Shown: positions 24,243 to 32,521 of the stretch, one piece after another
Layout of the letters: every line of letters starts with the position of its first letter
How positions within the stretch are numbered: the first letter of the stretch is position 1
Assembly (NCBI GenBank): GCA_034434515.1
Contig: DAOTZA010000066.1
Location: 1-36,078, forward strand
Reading direction: 5' to 3'
From: NAK19 sp034434515
Lineage (GTDB): Bacteria; Chloroflexota; Anaerolineae; Anaerolineales; UBA4823
Length of the DNA: 36,078 nt
Position numbers and translations under genes: made by a program
The notes under the pieces: model-generated
What the model saw: only the letters and a program-made list of their open reading frames with translations
Database searches by the model: none
What the model was told of the DNA's origin: nothing

Positions 24243-25619
24243 ATGCGCTCGATTACGATCAAGTTGATCCTCGCTTTCCTCCTGGTTGGTATCAGCGGCT
24301 CCTTGATGGTTTCGCTGATCATCTGGCAACGCACCCGCTCTGCCTTCGATCAGTTTGTGATCACGCGGGAACAACAGGGATTATTGCGTTTGCTGGTCCG
24401 TTACTATCAACGACGAGGGTCCTGGGAAGGCATCGAGAGCACCTTACAGGGATTCGATGGGGGTTTCCCACCTCCCATGTTCGAAACCCCCTTTGCCTGG
24501 CAAAGTCGTCCTTTTACCTTAGCCGATGCACATGGTGTTGTTCGCTATAGCCCGGATGAGCAACAAATCGGCAAACGCCTTTCGCGAGGCGAACTGCGCC
24601 GCGCCATTGCCCTCGAACTGAACGGAGAGCAGGTTGGTTGGGTGTTGATCCCCCCTCCCCGCCAGCTCTTACAGCCGGGCTCGGTCGAGGAGCGCTTCTT
24701 ACGCACCGTGCGCAGCGCGACTGTGCTCAGCGCCGTCGGGGCAAGCATCCTGGCTTTGCTGCTGGGCAGTCTATTAGCATTCGGATTGACTCGCACCCTT
24801 CACGAGCTAAAGAACGCCGCTCTCGATATCGCTAAGGGCAAATACGGGCGGCAGGTGCAGGTGCGTAGCCAGGATGAATTGGGAGAACTGGCGCAGGCGT
24901 TTAACCAAATGAGCCGTCAACTGGAGAGCGCCATCCAGGCTCGCCGCCAGATGACGGCCGATATCGCCCACGATTTGCGCTCTCCGCTGACGGTGATCCA
25001 GGGTTATACCGAAGCTCTCAGCGATGGCAAGCTGGAGGGCAATGAGGAAGTCTACCAAATCCTCCATCAAGAGACCCAACAACTCAGTCGTTTGATCGAC
25101 GACCTGCGGTTGCTTTCCCTGGCAGATGCCGGCGAATTGCCGCTTGCCCTGCAAGCCGTTGATCCCAGGGTTTTGCTCGAACGCGCCCAGGCTCGGTTTC
25201 AGATTCAGGCTGCCCGCAACCAGGTTGACCTGCAGCTCGAAGCCCACGAACCCTTAGCTCCGATTCGGGTAGATTCGGAACGCATGGCTCAGGTACTGGA
25301 CAATCTGATCCAGAATGCTCTGCGCTACACCTCGCCGGGAGGGACAATCTGGTTACGTGCCACGCAGGATGCCCGCCAGGTACTCCTGGAAGTGAGCGAC
25401 AACGGAGCCGGAATCGCCGCCCACGACCTGCCACGCATCTTTGATCGCTTTTATCGCGCTGATCCGTCGCGCTCGCAAAACGGCCAATCCGGCTTGGGGC
25501 TAGCGATCGTCAAGTCCCTGATCGAGCTCCAAGGCGGGACCATTGCCGTCCTGAGCGCGCCGGGCAAAGGCACTACCTTCACGATCACTTTTCCCAAGGA
25601 GCAAGCAAAGTCAGTATGA
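24243..25619 (+). CDS. Sensor histidine kinase (HAMP, HisKA, HATPase)
   Basis: 458 residues. Membrane segments at about 7-28 and 159-181 enclose a 130-residue extracytoplasmic sensor region. A HAMP linker follows (about 182-235), then the H-box with His243 in DIAHDLRSPLTV, N-box Asn358 in NLIQNAL, G1 DNGAG (386-390) and G2 GLGLAIV (417-423). All catalytic motifs are intact. The stop overlaps the HtrA start (ATGA), so kinase and protease are translationally coupled. Confidence 0.93.
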   Translation: MRSITIKLILAFLLVGISGSLMVSLIIWQRTRSAFDQFVITREQQGLLRLLVRYYQRRGSWEGIESTLQGFDGGFPPPMFETPFAWQSRPFTLADAHGVVRYSPDEQQIGKRLSRGELRRAIALELNGEQVGWVLIPPPRQLLQPGSVEERFLRTVRSATVLSAVGASILALLLGSLLAFGLTRTLHELKNAALDIAKGKYGRQVQVRSQDELGELAQAFNQMSRQLESAIQARRQMTADIAHDLRSPLTVIQGYTEALSDGKLEGNEEVYQILHQETQQLSRLIDDLRLLSLADAGELPLALQAVDPRVLLERAQARFQIQAARNQVDLQLEAHEPLAPIRVDSERMAQVLDNLIQNALRYTSPGGTIWLRATQDARQVLLEVSDNGAGIAAHDLPRIFDRFYRADPSRSQNGQSGLGLAIVKSLIELQGGTIAVLSAPGKGTTFTITFPKEQAKSV

Positions 25620-26776
25620 TTTCCAACCGCCTGGGTACTGCGCTTTTGATTCTGATCATAGCCTTTGTTTCAGCCTGTGCAGGGGTCTTTCTGGGCAGTT
25701 TTCTGGTCTTGCGCGCCGCCGAAAGCGGTCGCCTGACCTTGAGCCTGCCGCAACCTTCGCCCACCCCAGCTTTGCCTCCCCCTGCTCCAGCCGATCGCGC
25801 CCTTCCACCCCTGGACCTGAGTGAAGCTCAATCGCGCATCATCCAGACCGTCCAAATAGTCAGCCCGGCCGTTGTAACTGTAGTGGGCATCGTTCCGGGT
25901 CAGATGACTTTCTTTGGGCCGACCGGCGATCAGACGGTGAGCGGCAGCGGGGTCTTTATCTCACCCGAAGGCTATTTGCTCACCAATCAACATGTGGTCG
26001 AAAACGTCAAAGAAGTGAATGTCATCCTCGCCGATGGTAGTCAGCAGGCGGCGCGGGTGATTGGTACAGACCTTTACGCCGATTTAGCGGTTTTGAAAAT
26101 CGACACCTCCCCGCCAGCCATAGCGGAGCTGGGCAATTCCGACCTGGTCACACCGGGAGAGATGGTCATTGCCATTGGCTCGCCCCTGGGCGATTTCCGC
26201 AACACCGTTACCCTGGGGGTGATCAGCGCCACCGGTCGTTCGATCGATACCGGGCAGGGATACCAGATCGAAAACCTGATTCAGACCGATGCAGCCATCA
26301 ATCAGGGCAACTCCGGCGGACCGCTGGTCAACCTGCAGGGGCAGGTGATCGGCATCAATACCCTGATCGTTCGCTCTACCGGTTCAGGAGCCATTGCCGA
26401 AGGACTGGGATTTGCGATTCCGATTAACACCGCTCGCGAAGTGGCTGAGCAGCTTATCCAGAAGGGGTATGTCTCGCGCCCGTATTTGGGGATTCGCTGG
26501 CAACTGGTGACGCCCCGCGTGGCAGCCATTTATAACCTGGGCATCGAATGGGGAGTGTATATCACTCAGGTTTTCCCCGACAGCCCGGCCAGCAAAGCCG
26601 ACCTGCGCCGCGGAGATATTCTGGTGCAGATCGGCGACGTGAAACTGGATGAACATCACTCCTATATCAACGCTCTCTATCGCTACCAGCCGGGAGATAC
26701 CATTGCGGTGGTCGTCTGGCGTGAGGGACGCCTGCTCACAGTGCAGGTGCAACTGGAAGAAGTCCCTCGACAATAA
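25616..26776 (+). CDS. HtrA/DegP-family serine protease with PDZ domain
   Basis: 386 residues: N-terminal membrane anchor at about 8-34, Pro-rich linker, trypsin-like domain with His126 (TNQHVV), Asp156 (DLYADLAVLK) and Ser233 (NQGNSGGPL), and one C-terminal PDZ domain at about 285-380. It degrades or refolds damaged exported proteins. Coupled by ATGA overlap to the sensor kinase, so it is probably the main output of the stress response. Confidence 0.94.
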   Translation: MISNRLGTALLILIIAFVSACAGVFLGSFLVLRAAESGRLTLSLPQPSPTPALPPPAPADRALPPLDLSEAQSRIIQTVQIVSPAVVTVVGIVPGQMTFFGPTGDQTVSGSGVFISPEGYLLTNQHVVENVKEVNVILADGSQQAARVIGTDLYADLAVLKIDTSPPAIAELGNSDLVTPGEMVIAIGSPLGDFRNTVTLGVISATGRSIDTGQGYQIENLIQTDAAINQGNSGGPLVNLQGQVIGINTLIVRSTGSGAIAEGLGFAIPINTAREVAEQLIQKGYVSRPYLGIRWQLVTPRVAAIYNLGIEWGVYITQVFPDSPASKADLRRGDILVQIGDVKLDEHHSYINALYRYQPGDTIAVVVWREGRLLTVQVQLEEVPRQ

Positions 26777-26791
26777 TGGAACGCATTATTG
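26771..26791. terminator. Small shared hairpin spanning both convergent stop codons
   Basis: CAATAATG GAACG CATTATTG: a perfect 8-bp stem with a 5-nt loop that contains the TAA of the HtrA gene (26774-26776) and, on the other strand, the TAA of the HD-GYP gene (26786-26788). No T tract is present. Confidence 0.4.
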
Positions 26792-29227
26792 CGCCGAATC
26801 GCTTTCCTGTGCCAGCGAATTCTCTTCCACAATCTCTAAGAACGTCTGAACAACTCGGGGATCAAATTGTCGGCCGGCTTGCTCGCGGATATAGGCAAGC
26901 GCCTCGGCACGACTCCAGGCGTGTCGATAGGGACGGTTGCTGATCAGCGCATCCCAAACATCGGCTACGGCAAAGATACGCGCCTCGAGTGGAATCTCTT
27001 CCCCTTTTAAGCCACGCGGATAACCGCTGCCATCCCAGCGTTCATGATGACAGTAGGGGATGTTCAGCGCCGGAGCTAAATATTCAATCGGCAACAGCAT
27101 TTCATAAGCCAGGCGCGGGTGTTGTTGCATCAGCTCCCGCTCAGCCTCGCTCAGCGCTCCGGGTTTGAGCAAAATGGCATCCGGAATGGCGATCTTGCCA
27201 ATGTCGTGCAGGATACTACCGCGACGGATGTGCGGCATCAAAGCAGGATCAACGCCCAGGCGTTCTGCCAGCTTCAGAGTCAATTCGGTTACCCGCAGGG
27301 TATGTCCTTCGGTTTCCTTATCGCGCAATTCCAATGCTTTCGACCAGCCCTCGATGGTCGCTTCAATAGCCAGCGAAAGCTTTAAGTTGGCGCGGCGCAG
27401 TTCCTCAAACATCTCAGCGTTATCGATTGCTACGGCTGCCTGATCGGCAAGCAGCTCTAACAGGCGTTTCCATTCGGCATCAGGAGAGAAGGAATGGCGA
27501 TAGAAGACCTCTAGCACCCCTTTCAGTTTTCCTTTGGCTACTAGAGGCGCTGCCCCGTAGGTTTGAAAACCCTCCTCGCGAAAGGTTTGGGCAAAGCCTT
27601 GACTGAGTTGCCCTGAATCGGTGATGGTCACAATCTGGCGTTCGGTGGCGGCTTTGCCTGCCAAGGAAGTCGCCAGGCAAAGAAAGGTCTGTTTGTATTG
27701 ACGGGGACGGAATCCGCTATAGGCGGCATATTCAAGGGTTTGCAGATAAGGGTTGAACAATAAAAGCCCGGCTGCATCTGCATGAAGGTGGCTCAGCACC
27801 TGTTGGATCAAGATCTCGAACACCAGGCGGACGTCCAGAGAAGCCAGGAGCGCTTTACCAACTGTCTGCACGGCTTGTAACTGACGCAGGTGGCGGTTTG
27901 TCTCTTCGTGTAACTGGACATCATGCAAGACCAAAGCCAACGTACCGGCTAAGGTGTTCAGCAGGTTTAAATCTTCCTCGGTGAAGACATTGGGTTGATT
28001 GGACTCTAAAGCGACCACGCCCATGATGTTTTCGTGAATCCGCAGCGGAGCCACTACGGCGCTGCGGATGGCTCTGACTTCCTTGATGCTCATCGCCGCT
28101 GCATCCCGAGCGAGCTCTCCATCTTGTTCGACATCAGCGATCAAGAGGGGTTTCTGCAGGCGGAAGCAGCGCCCAGCGTATCCCCACTCGATGGAATAGG
28201 TCAAGCTGCGCACGGCGGGGTCATGATAGCCCACCAGAGCAACGACTTTCAAATGCGTTGCATCAGCGAGGATCGCCAGACTACCCTTTTGAGCGCTCGG
28301 CACAGCCAGAACGGTTGCTTGAATGAGACGGTCGGCAAAAGCTTGAAAGTCGATCTCTTGCCCGATTGCCTGGGCGATCTGCGCCAAAGCCTGATGTTCC
28401 AGCTCGCCCAACTTGCGCTCAGTGATATCCTGAGCAGCTCCATAAATGCGCACTACCCGCCCCAACTGCTCATCCCAGATCGGCCTGGCGTGATCGCGCA
28501 GCCAGCGAATGCGTCCGTCTTTGCGCACAATCCGAAACTCGCTTATATCGGGTTCGCCCGATAACAGGGTCTCATATCTTCGCATAGCAATCGGCATATC
28601 CGGCGGGTAAATCAACGCCCGCCAGCCGCCCCGCGCCTGTGATTCTTCAGGGGTGAAGCCGGTGATCTGTTCAAAACCGCCTGCAAGCCATTCGCGCACC
28701 AGACTGCCATCCGCTTCAACGCGGAAGGCATAGGTGTAATCGGAGATCATCTCCGAGATAATGTGGTAGCGCTCTTCGTTCAAACGCCGTGCTTCAGCGG
28801 CGCGTTGCGCTTCTTGTTCTAGCTGCGGCTGGCGAAAGACCAGCACTACCCCCACGACCTCCCCCTTTTCGGTTCGAATTGGCGCGCTGCGATAGATAAG
28901 GGGAATTTCCTCTCCGTGACGGCTGATCAAAAGGCAATCCTTTGCCCATCCAATCCCTGCCTCCTGGCGCATTAGCTGCTCAACCGCGTTTTCAACTTCG
29001 TCCCTCCTTTTTTCGTTAATGAACTTGAAAACGACCGACAGGGGCTTGCCCCGCGCCTCGTCTTCTTGCCAACCAGTTAGCCGCTCGGCTTCGGGGTTCA
29101 TTTGCAAGATTCTTCCCTGGCAATCGGTGGTCATCACCGCCTCGCTCAGGCTGGATAACGCAGCCCGCAACCAGCTTTCAACATGCTCCCAGGGAGATTT
29201 CGTCTGATCTGACTTTGGTTTGCTCAC
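26786..29227 (-). CDS. PAS-PAS-GAF-GAF-HD-GYP protein, probable c-di-GMP phosphodiesterase
   Basis: About 813 residues. In order: PAS 1 (about 22-126), PAS 2 with PAC (about 152-270), two GAF domains (about 275-430 and 440-590), and an HD-GYP domain with HDIGK at about 674 and HHERWDGSGYPRGL at about 727-740. These are intact catalytic motifs of HD-GYP enzymes that hydrolyse cyclic di-GMP. No membrane segment, so cytosolic sensing. Start chosen at GTG 29227 (or TTG 29230) behind AAAGGG; the frame is open to 29404, but that part overlaps a terminator hairpin. Confidence 0.88.
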   Translation of the reverse strand: MSKPKSDQTKSPWEHVESWLRAALSSLSEAVMTTDCQGRILQMNPEAERLTGWQEDEARGKPLSVVFKFINEKRRDEVENAVEQLMRQEAGIGWAKDCLLISRHGEEIPLIYRSAPIRTEKGEVVGVVLVFRQPQLEQEAQRAAEARRLNEERYHIISEMISDYTYAFRVEADGSLVREWLAGGFEQITGFTPEESQARGGWRALIYPPDMPIAMRRYETLLSGEPDISEFRIVRKDGRIRWLRDHARPIWDEQLGRVVRIYGAAQDITERKLGELEHQALAQIAQAIGQEIDFQAFADRLIQATVLAVPSAQKGSLAILADATHLKVVALVGYHDPAVRSLTYSIEWGYAGRCFRLQKPLLIADVEQDGELARDAAAMSIKEVRAIRSAVVAPLRIHENIMGVVALESNQPNVFTEEDLNLLNTLAGTLALVLHDVQLHEETNRHLRQLQAVQTVGKALLASLDVRLVFEILIQQVLSHLHADAAGLLLFNPYLQTLEYAAYSGFRPRQYKQTFLCLATSLAGKAATERQIVTITDSGQLSQGFAQTFREEGFQTYGAAPLVAKGKLKGVLEVFYRHSFSPDAEWKRLLELLADQAAVAIDNAEMFEELRRANLKLSLAIEATIEGWSKALELRDKETEGHTLRVTELTLKLAERLGVDPALMPHIRRGSILHDIGKIAIPDAILLKPGALSEAERELMQQHPRLAYEMLLPIEYLAPALNIPYCHHERWDGSGYPRGLKGEEIPLEARIFAVADVWDALISNRPYRHAWSRAEALAYIREQAGRQFDPRVVQTFLEIVEENSLAQESDSAQ

Positions 29228-29370
29228 CAATTTGAGCCCTTTCCATAAAGAAGCTCGCCTTGTCAGGAGAAGGAAACAAAAAGGCGCACCTTGCAATGAC
29301 GATGGGCAGTTCTCGGGGGTAGAAAAAACTTTCCTCGCCGATCCAACTGGTGACCTCCACCCCAGAAAAA

Positions 29371-29396
29371 TGAGGTGGCATTCGAATACCACCTCA
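29371..29396 (-). terminator. Terminator-like hairpin in the leader of the HD-GYP gene
   Basis: Read on the minus strand, TGAGGTGG-T-ATTCGAAT-G-CCACCTCA is a 26-base near-perfect palindrome followed directly by TTTTT. It lies about 145 bases upstream of the chosen start and 60 bases downstream of a candidate promoter. An alternative 8-bp stem between its centre (29382-29389) and 29415-29422 would compete with it. Confidence 0.55.
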
Positions 29397-29457
29397 TCCA
29401 GCACGAAGAGCTGAGTATTCGATCAATTTACTGCAAATTGGATGACAGGTTAAAAAA

Positions 29458-29466
29458 ATTATAACA
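29458..29466 (-). promoter_or_regulatory. Extended -10 promoter candidate for the HD-GYP gene
   Basis: On the minus strand TGTTATAAT fits the extended -10 consensus TGnTATAAT. It would give a leader of about 220 bases that includes the terminator-like hairpin. Confidence 0.45.
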
Positions 29467-29469
29467 TAC

Positions 29470-29683
29470 AAGCGCGCTTGTGTGGGGTTCGGATGGCGTT
29501 CGGCGTTCAGCATCATTCTCTGCGATCTATTGAAGGTGGCTACCCCACCCAAAATTTTAGAGTTGGCATTGCGGCGCTAAGTACCCTGAGCTTGAGGACT
29601 GATAACCCATGAGCGCGCTTAATTCGGCTAACGGCTTGCAGTTCAGGCCCTGCGAGTGGGACAGGAGTCGAATGCAAGCGAGG
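29470..29683. other. Intergenic, no gene seen
   Basis: No coding pattern, repeat copy or clear structure was found between the HD-GYP promoter region and the mazF remnant. Confidence 0.4.
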
Positions 29684-29821
29684 TTAGCCGCCATCTTGGA
29701 TTGTCAGTAACCACTTAGCTATATTCTGTCTCACGCGAGTCAAGCGCTCGGGTGAGATTTCACCAATTGTTAGATCAGTTTGTGGAAAACGAAAAACAAC
29801 AATTTGCCCAGCTTTCTTCAT
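29684..29821 (-). pseudogene. Internally deleted MazF/PemK-family toxin gene
   Basis: From the ATG at 29821 the frame reads MKKAGQIVVFRFPQTDL, the normal MazF/PemK N-terminus, then passes directly to IGEISPERLTRVRQNIAKWL, which resembles the usual C-terminal end of the same family. The roughly 60-70 residues in between, which include most of the RNase core, are missing, leaving 45 residues. No antitoxin gene is present upstream: MITE copy E begins nine bases before the ATG. Almost certainly non-functional. Confidence 0.65.
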
Positions 29822-29830
29822 GAAAAATTC

Positions 29831-29985
29831 GTAACAACCTATCATTACAAGTAAGTGTTGATGATTTGCTGAGAAAACCGTCCACGAATGTACCACGAAT
29901 AAACGAATGACAGCACTATTCGTGTATTCGTGAAATATTCGTGGACGGTCTGCCCTGCCAAGTAATCCCTTTGGTAGGTAATTAC
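29831..29985 (+). repeat. MITE copy E (155 bp)
   Basis: Well-preserved copy: GTAACAACCTATCA at the left and TGGTAGGTAATTAC at the right (11 of 14 complementary), with the arms CCGTCCACGAAT and ATTCGTGGACGG perfectly inverted. The flanking 8-mers match poorly (4 of 8). It sits directly upstream of the mazF remnant. Confidence 0.88.
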
Positions 29986-30082
29986 GTCAATCCGCGGGCT
30001 GTTCCGGAACACGGATGAAAGCAAAGAAAATAATAAGCCTCAGGAATCGATGGCATTCGTTGCCGAAACCGCGGCGAAGAGT

Positions 30083-32308
30083 CTAGCGGAAGATCAGGGG
30101 AAAATAGTAGTTGTGGTAGGGGATAAAACCAATGGAAGTAAAATCGCTCTCGTACGAATGGCTATGGGCGGAAAATTGCAGCCCGGCTTCGGCCCCATCC
30201 TGCTTTTGGAACGTCCAGGAGACAGACAGTGTGTAAGCCTCGCCGACGGCCAGGTCGGGAAGCGTTTCGGTGAGCGGCGAGCTGGAAAGCAAGCTCAGGT
30301 TGGCGGAGGGCGTGAGGGTGACCGTGTTGTTGAACGCTTTGAGATCGCCGCTGTTTTTGACCATCAGGGTCACCGTAATCACCTCGCCAGCCTGTCCCTG
30401 CAAATCACCTTGCAGGGCAGCGAAAACGCTCAAATGCGGTCCGGAGCGAGGGGTAAAGCCTTCAGGCACTGCCAGGGCAAAGCTCTCCGTCGTTGCCCCG
30501 ACGATGTCTCCATTGACCCGCACCGCCAGCACAGCCTGGCTTTCAGCGGTTGAAAATTTAACCTGCTCGACATTGTCAATGGCGCTGACACTGCTGCCGA
30601 TCAGGGCATTGTCGGCTTCGCGGTAGGCAAAGAGGTTCAGGTCGCTCAGGGTGTAGGCGGTGGATGGATACACTGCGCCGCCATACGGCACGCGCCGCTT
30701 CCACACCAGCGTTGCCGCATCGCCGCTGAGAGCCGGGCCGGCATAGAAGCGCACATCGGGCGCCTCGGCGACCGTATGGACAAAAACATCCTCTAGGTGA
30801 AAGAGGGCGTTGTTGAGATCGATATAGCCCCAGCCGTAGGCTGGATCCCAGCCCGGGTCGCCTTTGTCTTCGGCGGTGTTGATCAGCAGGGCTTTGACCG
30901 CCAGCGGATCGCTCAGTCCGCTGCTGATCAACAGCGCAGCCGCCCCGACGATATGCGGCGCCGCCATACTGGTGCCGCTGTAGGTGACCCAATCGGGGTT
31001 TGATCCCTCCCAACTGTTATCGGTGGAAGTGATCGCTGTGCCCGGCGCAGCCAGATCAGGTTTTTTTCGTCCGCCAGCCGTCGGGCCGCGGCTAGAACTG
31101 CTGCGAATGGTATCATCCAGGCGGCTGAGCGTTCCCCCGTCTTGCACATTTGCCACACTAATCGCATTCGGAGCAATGCCAGGTGATAAAAGGGTTTGAA
31201 GGGCGGAGCCGCTGTTGCCGGCTGCAATCGCAACCAGAACGTTCATCTGGTCGGAGACCGCATCAAAAAAGCGCGCCAGAGGCGTATCATCAGCGGAGGT
31301 CGCACCGCCAAAACTAAAATTGAGCACCTCTGCCCCATACAGGTTGCCGCTAACCGCCCATTCCACACACTTCATCGCATCCGAATCGGTCATGCTGGCA
31401 CCCCCGCCATCATACCCATCAGCATCTCCTCCCGCCTTTGCGTTAAGTAATCCACGGATACCGTAGGCTATGCCCCGATACTGACTGTCCTGGCTGGCAA
31501 TGATGCCGCCGATATGTGTCCCATGACCATTAACATCATCAGGAGAAGGATCGGTAGTGTGATAAGAAGACCCTAAACCATCCAGACACCGCTTTTGGGC
31601 TAACACCTTGCCACTCAAAGCGGGGTGGCTGGCGTCGATGCCGGTATCCACCACGGCCACATCCACCCCCTGCCCGGTAAAACCGGCGTTCCAGAAGGCC
31701 GGTGCGCCCGTGGTCGGCACTGAGACATCCAGGAGCGGCTCCAGCATCCCATCTTCCACTACCTCGGCAACTCCCTTTAAAGCCGCTACCTCCGTCAGCC
31801 GCTCGGCCGGCAGGCGGGCTGCCACGGCGTTCCATAAAGTATATTGATACACCACTTCTCCGCCCATGGCTTCGATCTGTTGCACCAGGGCGGCTTGGCT
31901 TCTCTGCAGGCGGGAGAGACTGCGCCAATAGATTTCCTGGCGGGCAGACTGACGGAGAGCTTCGACCTGTTGAGCTTTGTCTTGCAGGCTGGCAAGGGTG
32001 CTTTCATCGAGAGCTTGCCGGGTAGCCTCAATGGCAAGGGCGTTTTCTTGTTGGCGGGTGAGCGGGGCAGAACTGCGCTCGCGCCACTTCGAGAGCGGGG
32101 ATAACCGGCGCAGTTCGGCTTCAGCAGCAGCAAGTTGGGCTTGCTTTTCTGCCCAGACCTGCGCGGCGATGGCGGCCTGCGGCTGTTCTTTCAAGACAAT
32201 GATTACCGTTTGAAGCTCGGCGGCAGCCGGCGCGGGGGTAGGGAGAAAGAGCAAAACGCCCAGTCCCAAAATGCCCAGCACGCTCAGGGCAACACAAGCG
32301 ACCTTCAT
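30083..32308 (-). CDS. Exported subtilisin-like serine protease (S8)
   Basis: 741 residues. Signal peptide at 1-29 (LSVLGILGLGVLLFL, then PAPAAA). Residues 30-190 form an I9-like propeptide with a long charged helical insertion. The S8 domain follows: Asp221 (VVDTGID), His262 (NGHGTH), oxyanion Asn365 (AAGNSG), Ser447 (SGTSMAAPH). Residues 500-740 are beta-sandwich, including a CARDB-like segment (GEVITVTLMVKNSGD). It ends in YYFPLIFR, a tail also resembled by the protein at the right edge of the window. MITE copy F lies just upstream, with a candidate promoter between (TATGAT at 32320-32325). Confidence 0.92.
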   Translation of the reverse strand: MKVACVALSVLGILGLGVLLFLPTPAPAAAELQTVIIVLKEQPQAAIAAQVWAEKQAQLAAAEAELRRLSPLSKWRERSSAPLTRQQENALAIEATRQALDESTLASLQDKAQQVEALRQSARQEIYWRSLSRLQRSQAALVQQIEAMGGEVVYQYTLWNAVAARLPAERLTEVAALKGVAEVVEDGMLEPLLDVSVPTTGAPAFWNAGFTGQGVDVAVVDTGIDASHPALSGKVLAQKRCLDGLGSSYHTTDPSPDDVNGHGTHIGGIIASQDSQYRGIAYGIRGLLNAKAGGDADGYDGGGASMTDSDAMKCVEWAVSGNLYGAEVLNFSFGGATSADDTPLARFFDAVSDQMNVLVAIAAGNSGSALQTLLSPGIAPNAISVANVQDGGTLSRLDDTIRSSSSRGPTAGGRKKPDLAAPGTAITSTDNSWEGSNPDWVTYSGTSMAAPHIVGAAALLISSGLSDPLAVKALLINTAEDKGDPGWDPAYGWGYIDLNNALFHLEDVFVHTVAEAPDVRFYAGPALSGDAATLVWKRRVPYGGAVYPSTAYTLSDLNLFAYREADNALIGSSVSAIDNVEQVKFSTAESQAVLAVRVNGDIVGATTESFALAVPEGFTPRSGPHLSVFAALQGDLQGQAGEVITVTLMVKNSGDLKAFNNTVTLTPSANLSLLSSSPLTETLPDLAVGEAYTLSVSWTFQKQDGAEAGLQFSAHSHSYESDFTSIGFIPYHNYYFPLIFR

Positions 32309-32350
32309 GGAGTGATTTTATCATAATAAAAACGCTATGGAGGGCAAATT

Positions 32351-32502
32351 GTAACAACCTACATCACAAGTAGTGTTGATAATTTGCTGAGAAAACCGTC
32401 CACGAATAGACCACGAAGTAACGAATGACAGCGCTATTCGTGAATTCGTGAAACATTCTTGGACGGTCTGCCCTGCCAAGTAGAGCCTATGTAGGTAATT
32501 AT
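32351..32502 (+). repeat. MITE copy F (152 bp) with perfect 8-bp target duplication
   Basis: Bounded by GTAACAACCTAC and GTAGGTAATTAT and flanked by identical GGCAAATT (32343-32350 and 32503-32510). Internal arms CCGTCCACGAAT and TTCTTGGACGG. This copy defines the element ends and the 8-bp duplication most clearly. Confidence 0.92.
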
Positions 32503-32521
32503 GGCAAATTTAAAGTTTGCC

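Noticed and set aside
29228..29404. Upstream extension of the HD-GYP gene to 29404
   Set aside because: The extension would be translated through the terminator hairpin at 29371-29396, has no ribosome binding site and no PAS-like sequence; AAAGGG supports the GTG at 29227 or the TTG at 29230.
29822..29896. N-terminal extension of the mazF remnant into the MITE
   Set aside because: These 25 codons are MITE sequence; the MazF-like part begins exactly at the ATG at 29821.
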